Part shown: positions 31,748 to 37,670 of the stretch, piece after piece | How positions within the stretch are numbered: position 1 is the first letter of the stretch | How the letters are laid out: each line of letters opens with the position of its first letter | Source: Terriglobia bacterium | GTDB lineage: Bacteria; Acidobacteriota; Terriglobia; Terriglobales; Acidobacteriaceae | Direction: 5' to 3' | NCBI GenBank assembly: GCA_020073525.1 | Contig: JAIQFA010000051.1 | Coordinates: 1 to 37,670, forward strand | DNA: 37,670 nucleotides | The notes under the pieces: model-generated | Told to the model about the DNA's origin: nothing | Database searches by the model: none | What the model saw: the letters and a program-made list of their open reading frames with translations, nothing else | Translations under genes and position numbers: made by a program

Positions 31748-32980
31748 ATGAAGGAGCGCGGTTGGATTGAACCAATAGTGGAACGAGTGGTTGGCCAAGT
31801 CCTGGACAGCCACGTCGCCCAACTTCGCACCGAGATTGTCCGCCGGGTGATGGAAGAGATCGCCGCCGAACCTGCGGCTGCCGAACCGACTGTCCACGAT
31901 CAGGCTTCCACGTCCGGTGCGGCCGATCTGGCACGGGCGGTTTCCGAAATCCAGATGGGATCCTCCCAACGCGAGATTTTGCGGGGATTGCTCGATACCT
32001 GCTCTCGCTATGCCGCTCGGGTCGCGCTTTTTGTCGTCAAGGGCAGCCACGCCACGGGATGGCAGGGACGCGGTTTCGCCAACAGCGATGCGGTGAAAGA
32101 TTTCGCGCTCGATGAAAATGCTCCCGCAGTGACTCGCGCGATTGGCGATCGCGTGGTGGCGAACGCTCCGGCGGCCGACCTCGATTCGCGCTTCCTCCAG
32201 ACTTTTGGCACGCCGGCGAGCGGAGAAGGCCGGATTCTACCCTTGATTTTGAAAGACAAAGTTGCCGCCCTCGTCTACGCCGACGGCGGAACCGATGGGG
32301 CGGGTTTACTCGATTCCGGCTCCCTCGAACTGTTGGTGCTTTCCACCAGCGCATGGCTCGAAGTCAATTCGCTGCGCAAGCAAGCGCAAAAGGAGCCGTC
32401 GGCTCATGCGGACGGATCCGGCACCCCAAGCGAGGCGCCGTCACACCCACCTGTGCAGGCCGTATCGGCGTTCAACGATCCCTTTGCTTCCCATGCTCCT
32501 GCCTTCTCCTCTGGGAATACCAAGGCAGCGGCCGCCACCGCATCGGTCGGCAGCGCCGGCGTTGAGGCTCCAGCAATGGCCGCCCAGAGTGCGGTCACGG
32601 AAGTTCAGTCTGCAGTCGTTGAAATCGAACCGGCATTGGCTGAACCGCTTCCTGTCGGCCAAGTCACGAACGAGACCCCTGTCGCGCTACCGGCGCCCTC
32701 GGCTTCGCCCGAGGACCAGGAAGTTCACCGCAAGGCCCAGCGATTTGCGCGTCTGCTGGTCGACGAGATCAAACTCTACAATCAGGCAAGGGTCGCGGAA
32801 GGCCGCAAAAACAAGGACCTCTACGACCGTTTGAAAGAAGCGATCGAAAAGAGCCGGGCAACGTACCAAAAGCGTTACGGGAACACGGTGGCAACTTCCG
32901 GCAATTACTTTCAGCATGAAATAATAAGAAGTCTCGCTGAAGACGATCTTTCGATCATGGGTGCCAACTTTCGGCACTAG
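31748..32980 (+). CDS. GAF-like protein with conserved C-terminal helical domain
   Basis: 410 residues, function unknown. The N-terminal part (about 10-45) is a helix near an acidic/basic region; residues about 75-200 (QREILRGLLDTCSRYAARVALFVV ... LVYADGG ... LELLVLSTSAWLEV) have the secondary-structure order of a GAF-like sensor domain. A long Ala/Pro/Ser/Glu-rich linker follows (about 205-325). The last 85 residues (AQRFARLLVDEIKLYN … KNKDLYDRLKEAIEKSRATYQKRYG) form a charged helical domain that recurs at the C terminus of acidobacterial proteins (recollection). No membrane span. ATG at 31748 has GGAG five bases upstream. It is followed after 14 bp by the lytic transglycosylase gene, so they are probably one operon. 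Confidence 0.8.
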   Translation: MKERGWIEPIVERVVGQVLDSHVAQLRTEIVRRVMEEIAAEPAAAEPTVHDQASTSGAADLARAVSEIQMGSSQREILRGLLDTCSRYAARVALFVVKGSHATGWQGRGFANSDAVKDFALDENAPAVTRAIGDRVVANAPAADLDSRFLQTFGTPASGEGRILPLILKDKVAALVYADGGTDGAGLLDSGSLELLVLSTSAWLEVNSLRKQAQKEPSAHADGSGTPSEAPSHPPVQAVSAFNDPFASHAPAFSSGNTKAAAATASVGSAGVEAPAMAAQSAVTEVQSAVVEIEPALAEPLPVGQVTNETPVALPAPSASPEDQEVHRKAQRFARLLVDEIKLYNQARVAEGRKNKDLYDRLKEAIEKSRATYQKRYGNTVATSGNYFQHEIIRSLAEDDLSIMGANFRH

Positions 32981-32994
32981 GTAGGTAGGATTGA

Positions 32995-35337
32995 GTGCGG
33001 CGTTTTGCAGTTGCAGTTTTCGCTGGAGTTTTCCTCCTGTCCGGGCTCGGCGTTTTGTTGCCAGCCATCGCCCAGTCCCAGTCATCAACTTCGAGTCCAT
33101 CGGGCAGCCCGTCTGCGAAGAGTGCACCAGCTAAACGCAAATCATCCACGCCATCGAAGAAAAAGACCGCCGCTTCTACCAGGAAAAAACGCAAACCCAT
33201 CTCTCCACGCGTGCGTCGAGTGCGGCGGGCGTTTGTCGCCTCCGCCAATCTTCGCCCCATGGCCCAGCAGTTGTTGCAGGACCGCACTCCAACGGCCTAT
33301 GCAGGAGTCGAATCCTATGCCCGCCGTCACGCCAAGGAAGATGCCGGGGCGCTTGCCTGGCTCGTGATCGGCTATGCCCGCACGCTCGATCACGACTATG
33401 GCAGAGCGATTGATCCGTTCAACCGGGCCAAGGCCGGCGCCAGCGAACTCGGAGACTACGTTGCCTACTATCTTGGCGATGCCTACCTGAACACGGCGCA
33501 CGATGCCGAGGCGCTTTCGACGCTGGTCGATTTCAGTCAAAAATTTCCCGATTCACTTCTGATCCGCGATGCCCACCTGGTCTATGCGAACGCGCTGCTG
33601 GAAGAACGACGCGCTCAGGACGCAGCGGCTCTGCTGGAAAAAGACCGCGCGCCGGTGCGTAGCGATGTGGAGTTCGCCCTCGGGCGTGCCTACGTAGCAG
33701 CGGGTGAAAAAGAGAAAGCCGCGAGCGCTTTCCGCAACGTTTACTTCAACCTTCCCAACAGTACCGAGGCGGATGCGGCCGGGGCGGAATTGCACAAGCT
33801 TGGAATCTCAGGCTCGGTTGCCGAGCGCCGCACGCGCGCCGATCTCCTGTTCAAGTTCAAGCACTACAGCGACGCGGCCCACGATTACCGCGATCTGGTG
33901 GACGACGTTAGCCCGGCGAACCGTCCGGAAGTGCTGCTGGCGTTGGCCGGTTCGCTCGAAAAAAGCAGCCGCAGTCGCGAAGCCCGCCAGACTCTGACTG
34001 CCATGGGAGCTCAGACCGGCGACGCGGAAGCCCACCGCCTCTACCTGCTGAGTGAGACGGAGCGGTCCACCAGCGACGAAGCAGCGGTGCAGCACACACT
34101 CAATGATTTGCGGCAATTTGGCCCGTCGAGCCCGTGGCTGGAACAGGCATTGCTTTCGGCCGGAAACATGTATCTGCTGAAGCACGACTATGATCACGCC
34201 ATCGATTACTTCCGCGAGTTGCAGCAGCGCTTTCCCAACGGCGCCCGCGCGTCTTATGCGCACTGGAAGGCTTCATGGCTGAGCTTTCGGCAAGGACGAA
34301 CCGAGGAGGCCCGGCAAGGCTTCGAACAGCAAATCGCGATCTATCCCGATTCCGCGGAAATTCCTGCCGCTCTGTACTGGCGCGCGCGCCTCGCTGAAGA
34401 AGATGGCAACCCCGCGATGGCGCGGGCGTTTTATCAGAAACTTTCTGACCGCTATCGCAACTACTATTACGCCGAGTTGGGACGGCAGCGATTGCAGGGC
34501 TTGCAGGCAGCCGGCAACGGACCGGCCAAGGAAGCATCGTTGAAGGAAGACCTGGTACACTTCGCGCTGCTCGACCGTGTCCCTCCCCTTTCAAGCACCG
34601 GAAAAATTACCGCGACCGACCCACCTGATGACGACCTGCGCGTGGAACGGGCGCGTCTGCTCTCCAACGGTGGGCTCGCTGATTTGGCGGTGCGCGAGCT
34701 GCAGGCCGCTGCCGCCCAGGAAGGTGGAACCTGGGCTCCGCCAGAGATGGCGCGCGTGTACCAGGACCTGGGCCGCTACGATCGGGGCATTCAGATCATG
34801 AAGCGCTCGACGCCCAACTATTTCGCCGTCGATATTCCCGATCTGCCGCGTTCCTACTGGGAGGCGCTCTTTCCCAAAGCCTACTGGAGCGATCTGCGGA
34901 AGTATTCAGTGCTCAACGGTCTCGATCCTTATCTGGTGGCATCGCTCATCAGGCAGGAATCCGAGTTCAATGCGTTGGCTCTGTCCCATGCCAACGCTGT
35001 GGGCCTGATGCAGCTTTTGCCGGGTACCGGCAAGGCCGTGGCAAAACAAGTCAAGCTCAAGGGATACAGCGCGCCGCAACTGTATACCCCGGCGGTCAAC
35101 CTGCAACTCGGCACACGCTATTTCAAAGAGTTGGCCGACAAATATAACGGACAGTTCGAGTACGCGTTAGCAGCCTACAACGCCGGCACCGACCGCGTAG
35201 GAGACTGGCTGGGACAGGGCCACTATCGCGACCCGCAGGAGTTCGTCGAGTCCATCCCCTTCACGGAAACTCGGGAATACGTGCAAGCCATCCTGCGGAA
35301 TGCCAATGTGTACCGGCGACTCTACGGGACGCCGTAG
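32995..35337 (+). CDS. Slt70-like soluble lytic murein transglycosylase with TPR-type superhelix
   Basis: 780 residues, exported. A signal peptide (RRFAVAVFAGVFLLSGLGVLL..AQ) is followed by a Ser/Lys-rich linker (about 30-75), a long alpha-superhelix of TPR-like repeats (about 90-610) and an SLT catalytic domain (about 630-780). The catalytic Glu is E655 in IRQESEFN; the SLT blocks AVGLMQLLPGTG and YALAAYNAGTDRV are present. Enzymes of this type cleave the glycan strand with formation of 1,6-anhydromuramic ends during wall turnover. The start is GTG at 32995, 14 bp after the previous stop. The 780-residue length is above the usual about 620-650, because of the linker and superhelix. Ends 14 bp before the convergent CadC-like gene. 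Confidence 0.95.
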   Translation: MRRFAVAVFAGVFLLSGLGVLLPAIAQSQSSTSSPSGSPSAKSAPAKRKSSTPSKKKTAASTRKKRKPISPRVRRVRRAFVASANLRPMAQQLLQDRTPTAYAGVESYARRHAKEDAGALAWLVIGYARTLDHDYGRAIDPFNRAKAGASELGDYVAYYLGDAYLNTAHDAEALSTLVDFSQKFPDSLLIRDAHLVYANALLEERRAQDAAALLEKDRAPVRSDVEFALGRAYVAAGEKEKAASAFRNVYFNLPNSTEADAAGAELHKLGISGSVAERRTRADLLFKFKHYSDAAHDYRDLVDDVSPANRPEVLLALAGSLEKSSRSREARQTLTAMGAQTGDAEAHRLYLLSETERSTSDEAAVQHTLNDLRQFGPSSPWLEQALLSAGNMYLLKHDYDHAIDYFRELQQRFPNGARASYAHWKASWLSFRQGRTEEARQGFEQQIAIYPDSAEIPAALYWRARLAEEDGNPAMARAFYQKLSDRYRNYYYAELGRQRLQGLQAAGNGPAKEASLKEDLVHFALLDRVPPLSSTGKITATDPPDDDLRVERARLLSNGGLADLAVRELQAAAAQEGGTWAPPEMARVYQDLGRYDRGIQIMKRSTPNYFAVDIPDLPRSYWEALFPKAYWSDLRKYSVLNGLDPYLVASLIRQESEFNALALSHANAVGLMQLLPGTGKAVAKQVKLKGYSAPQLYTPAVNLQLGTRYFKELADKYNGQFEYALAAYNAGTDRVGDWLGQGHYRDPQEFVESIPFTETREYVQAILRNANVYRRLYGTP

Positions 35338-35351
35338 CGGATCAGCTGTCG

Positions 35352-36326
35352 TCAAGGGAATTGACGTGAAGGCAAGTGGTCCGGCCCGGCCTCGATGGAT
35401 GCCCTCAGCGCTTTTGTTACTTCGCCGGCGATGTCGTCCTGGACCATCAAGATGTCGTCCAATGGTCGGTCGTAGGTTTCAGACCAAACAACGTACCCGC
35501 TGTCCGCACGAATCAACCGTGCGGCGACCCGCAGCCTGGCGCCCGACTTGCGCACGCTCCCATCAAGTACATAAGCGACACCCAGCGTCTTGGCGATATC
35601 GGCGATGGGTACTTGTTTGCCCTTGAAATAGAACGAGGAGGTGGGTGCCGGTACCCGAAGGCCTGGGATCTTGCTCAGTTTGTCAATCAGTTCTTCGGTC
35701 ATGCCGTCGGCGAAGGGCTCCTGGTTCATCTCTTCGGTCAGGTCGAGAAACGGCAGCACGGCGATGGATTTCTGTGGCTGCGGAGCAATGGCGGCGGAGG
35801 CTGAGCGATTGTTGTTCGCGACCTTGCTGTGGAATAGGAAAGCAACGACGAGCGCAAGGCAAAGCGCTGCGCCGGCGGCCCACGTGAAGCCGGCTCTGAG
35901 GCGCGGGCCGGACGTCGGCGCATCGGTGGTCGCGGGATGTTCGCTGTCCGAAGCCGACGAGTCCGTCGCTGCGATGGACTGATCCGGCCACTGATCCGTC
36001 CAAGGACTGACCGTTGCCACCATCCGATACCCTAGTCGCGGCGCGGTCGCGATGTAAGTGGGCTGCTTGGGGTCGTCGCCGAGCAGACGGCGGAGCGATG
36101 CCACAGCCTGGTAGACGGAATCTGGAGTGACGGTGACCTCCGGCCAGACCTGGTTGAGCAAGTCATCGATGCTGACCACCTCGCCGGCGTGCTCGGCGAG
36201 GCACAGCAGCAGTCGCATCGTCCGCACCTCTACCCGAGCGGTCTCTCCATCTCGTGAAATCTGGCCGGACGTCGGATTGACGCACCAGTCGCCGATGCGA
36301 AGCATTGTCGAGGTTGGACGTTCCAT
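35352..36326 (-). CDS. CadC-like membrane-bound regulator: OmpR-type wHTH, TM, TolB-like domain
   Basis: 324 residues. The cytoplasmic N-terminal winged helix (about 8-105) shows RVEVRTMRLLLCLAEHAGEVVS, QVWPEVTVTPDSVYQAVASLRRLLGDDP and YIATAPRLGYRMV, the Trans_reg_C pattern. A single span (GFTWAAGAALCLALVVAFLFH, about 150-170) is followed by a TolB/FlgO-like extracytoplasmic domain (IAVLPFLDLTEEMNQEPFADGMTEELIDKLS ... AYVLDGSVRKSGARLRVAARLI). Longer relatives continue with TPRs; here the chain stops after the TolB part. ATG at 36326 is preferred: the open frame upstream to 36509 would translate a palindromic repeat and carries no domain. Shine-Dalgarno is weak. A 7-bp inverted repeat and a TTCAG direct-repeat array lie upstream and are candidate binding sites. 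Confidence 0.9.
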   Translation of the reverse strand: MERPTSTMLRIGDWCVNPTSGQISRDGETARVEVRTMRLLLCLAEHAGEVVSIDDLLNQVWPEVTVTPDSVYQAVASLRRLLGDDPKQPTYIATAPRLGYRMVATVSPWTDQWPDQSIAATDSSASDSEHPATTDAPTSGPRLRAGFTWAAGAALCLALVVAFLFHSKVANNNRSASAAIAPQPQKSIAVLPFLDLTEEMNQEPFADGMTEELIDKLSKIPGLRVPAPTSSFYFKGKQVPIADIAKTLGVAYVLDGSVRKSGARLRVAARLIRADSGYVVWSETYDRPLDDILMVQDDIAGEVTKALRASIEAGPDHLPSRQFP

Positions 36327-36363
36327 GCAGGATTGGTTATCACCGTCTGTTTTTAAATAGAAG

Positions 36364-36379
36364 ATCGGCGCTCGCCGAT
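36364..36379. promoter_or_regulatory. Inverted repeat ATCGGCG-CT-CGCCGAT upstream of CadC-like gene
   Basis: Perfect 7-bp arms with a 2-nt spacer, 38-53 bp before the regulator's ATG on the minus strand. A possible autoregulatory operator or leader hairpin. Confidence 0.35.
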
Positions 36380-36430
36380 TATACCCACACCGTGGAGACA
36401 CGCCGACCGCGTTCCGGCCGGTCCTTGATT

Positions 36431-36503
36431 GTGTGGAGCGGGCACTCCTGCCCGCTTGTTTGCAGCAGCACACAGCTAGCGGGCAAGAGTGCCCGCTCCA
36501 CAC
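36431..36503. repeat. 73-bp palindromic repeat with 25-bp arms
   Basis: The left arm (36431-36455, beginning GTGTGGAGCGGGCACTC) matches the reverse complement of the right arm (36479-36503) at 24 of 25 positions, with a 23-nt spacer. Within the left arm GCGGGCA-CTCC-TGCCCGC forms its own hairpin. It is a small dispersed-type palindrome without coding capacity. It sits inside the spuriously long reading frame upstream of the CadC-like gene. Confidence 0.8.
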
Positions 36504-36559
36504 AGGCATCTGCGCTTAGCGACTCTACCCCAGCTACGACACCGCCGGTGCAGCGTCAT

Positions 36560-36595
36560 TTCAGAAGTATTCAGAGTGTTTCAGGCCAAGCTCAG
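36560..36595 (+). promoter_or_regulatory. Direct-repeat array TTCAG every 10 bp, candidate wHTH operator
   Basis: TTCAG at 36560-36564, 36570-36574 and 36580-36584, with a related CTCAG at 36591-36595. Ten- to eleven-bp phased direct repeats are what OmpR/PhoB-type winged helices bind. The array is 70-106 bp upstream of the 36666 gene and about 235 bp upstream of the divergent CadC-like regulator. Apart from this array, the inverted repeat at 36364 and the palindromic element, the 339-bp gap shows no gene. Confidence 0.5.
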
Positions 36596-36665
36596 GACTT
36601 CTCGGGTCTCACCTGGGTATCGTTGCGGATTGCAGACAAATCAGAGGTGAAAGAGAGGATATCGG

Positions 36666-37133
36666 ATGATTGGAGATTCTGCGCCGTGGCCATTGGGGAA
36701 AAGGAACGCTCTATTGGCAATCGCAGCGGGCGGCCTGATTGCCGGGACTTTGGACCTTATACAAGCTTCCATCCTGTTTGGATGGGACATTCCGCTCACG
36801 ATTGCCGGCGGCCTGCTTGGGCCGAAGGCTTTCCGTGGAGGCGTCGGCACCTATGTTCTTGGGGTCTGCCTGCACTTCTTTATCGCGTGCTCAGCAGCGG
36901 CTGTTTACTACACGGCAAGCCGCAGGCTTGGTTTCTTGAAGGAGCACGCGCTGGTGTGCGGCTTGTTCTTTGGCGCCGCGGTGGAAGAGGTAATGAATCT
37001 TATCGTTTTGCCGCTCTCCGCGCTTCACGCAATTGGCCCTTACCAACTTCATGACCTGATTCAAGGGCTGCTTGTGCACATGGTCGTGGTCGGCCTGCCG
37101 ATTTCCTTCAGCGTTCGGCGGTTCGCGAAATAG
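36666..37133 (+). CDS. Small membrane protein, four predicted spans
   Basis: 155 residues, function unknown. Four hydrophobic segments are visible: about 15-37 (LAIAAGGLIAGTLDLIQASILF), 60-80 (GVGTYVLGVCLHFFIACSAAAVYY), 93-117 and 130-147. Charged residues are few; an early Asp-Leu-Ile (TLDLIQ) and a Glu-Glu pair (AAVEEVMN) fall in or near membrane segments. It resembles YagU-like/DUF1440 small membrane proteins in layout only. ATG at 36666 has GAGG eight bases upstream. It lies downstream of the TTCAG array and could be a target of the divergent CadC-like regulator. Confidence 0.75.
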   Translation: MIGDSAPWPLGKRNALLAIAAGGLIAGTLDLIQASILFGWDIPLTIAGGLLGPKAFRGGVGTYVLGVCLHFFIACSAAAVYYTASRRLGFLKEHALVCGLFFGAAVEEVMNLIVLPLSALHAIGPYQLHDLIQGLLVHMVVVGLPISFSVRRFAK

Positions 37134-37198
37134 ACGTGTGGCCGCGTTCAGCAGTTTGACATGAGTGGGAGCTTCGGAGGCCGGGATCAAAACAAGTT

Positions 37199-37670
37199 CT
37201 AGGCCGACTGCTGGCTGGGCGACTTCGTAAACATGATCTCAAACACCAGCAGCCCCGCTCCCACCACAATCGCGCTGTCGGCGACATTGAAGGCTGGCCA
37301 CTGGTGCTGGCCTATATAAAAGAGCAGAAAATCCACCACGTGCCGGCTGACGAGGCGGTCCCATAAATTACCGATCGCACCACCCAGGATCAGCGCCAGC
37401 CCAATTCCCGTTGAGGTCATGGTGTGGCTATTCTTCCAGAGCAGCGCGGAGACGATCAACAACGCAATGATCGAGAACGCAATCAGCAGGATCACCTTCC
37501 ATTCCGAGGGCGAGTCGGCAAAAATGCCGAACGCGGCACCCGGGTTTTCCGTATGGATGATGCGAAAGAATCCCGGGATGACAGAGATGCTGTCATGCAA
37601 GGAAAGGCGGCGTGCGATCGTAATCTTGGTGACGCGATCGAGGGCGACGATGAACAACGCGATCAGGAAA
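37199..37670 (-). CDS. lspA: Lipoprotein signal peptidase (signal peptidase II), N terminus beyond window
   Basis: Removes signal peptides from prolipoproteins in the inner membrane. The reading frame is open to the right edge (…FLIALFIVALDRVTK), so the true start lies outside; TTG at 37657 is internal to the first span and is not a credible start. About 157 residues are visible. Family blocks are TENPGAAFGIF, the catalytic Asp pair region GGAIGNLWDRL and FNVADSAIVVGAGLL, and the final span. The C-terminal tail FTKSPSQQSA is short. On the minus strand next to the small membrane protein gene, about 65 bp apart. Confidence 0.95.
   Translation of the reverse strand, partial: FLIALFIVALDRVTKITIARRLSLHDSISVIPGFFRIIHTENPGAAFGIFADSPSEWKVILLIAFSIIALLIVSALLWKNSHTMTSTGIGLALILGGAIGNLWDRLVSRHVVDFLLFYIGQHQWPAFNVADSAIVVGAGLLVFEIMFTKSPSQQSA

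Noticed and set aside
36305..37054. Plus-strand open frame across the palindromic repeat and the small membrane-protein gene
   Set aside because: It runs through the repeat and overlaps the 36666 gene out of frame; no domain, no ribosome site.
1..37670. CRISPR array, prophage, insertion sequence, toxin-antitoxin or restriction system
   Set aside because: No regular spacer-repeat pattern, transposase, integrase, phage structural gene or known defence domain was seen.

Overview
The window looks like chromosomal DNA from an acidobacterium (Acidobacteriota, probably class Terriglobia). This is an inference from gene style: tandem ABC permeases without an ATPase, wHTH-TM-TolB regulators, alkaline-phosphatase-fold/TPR fusions, a deoxyhypusine-synthase-like enzyme next to agmatine genes, and short palindromic repeats. 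Most genes are high in G+C at third positions; the intergenic stretch at about 17.7-17.96 kb is clearly AT-richer.

Left region (0-7 kb): a tightly coupled minus-strand operon encodes a four-cluster ferredoxin-like subunit (HybA-like), a HybB/NrfD membrane subunit, a histidine kinase with two heme-c-type motifs in its sensor domain, and a sigma-54-type response regulator that loses its family sequence after Walker B. Upstream is a small cytochrome c with its own terminator. It is divergent from an unannotated 57-residue membrane protein and asparagine synthetase AsnA. The divergent promoter region carries six CRP/FNR-type half-sites in a mirror-symmetric array. No hydrogenase catalytic subunit is present, so a quinone-linked electron-transfer module sensed by redox or a heme ligand is the most economical reading.

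Middle region (7-20.4 kb): a small surface/membrane protein, two coupled MacB/FtsX-type permeases, a secreted protein of unknown function, a lipoprotein, two tandem sulfatase-fold/TPR proteins that are obvious duplicates, a NIPSNAP-domain Tat lipoprotein divergent from a long ArsR regulator, a 590-bp gene-free stretch (possible structured RNA, DnaA-box-like motifs, a CRP-type site), an RNase HI-like protein with a replaced catalytic residue, a secreted unknown, a DUF5996 protein and tRNA-Leu(UAA).

Right region (20.5-37.7 kb): a decayed RskA-type anti-sigma fragment; the housekeeping group gpsA-plsY-thpR-cinA; deoC; a polyamine group that together reads arginine -> agmatine -> N-carbamoylputrescine -> putrescine -> (homospermidine-like product): pyruvoyl arginine decarboxylase, agmatine deiminase, N-carbamoylputrescine amidase and a deoxyhypusine-synthase-like enzyme. 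These are followed by a YbaK-type deacylase, a small zinc-ribbon protein, an ECF sigma/anti-sigma pair, a GAF-like protein, a Slt70-like lytic transglycosylase, a CadC-like regulator, a small membrane protein near a TTCAG direct-repeat array, and lspA cut by the right edge. Palindromic repeat elements sit around the polyamine genes and upstream of the CadC-like gene.

No CRISPR array, prophage, insertion sequence or obvious defence system is visible. The most novel-looking items are the heme-sensor/HybAB operon with its mirrored operator array, and the small regulatory or decayed elements between genes.
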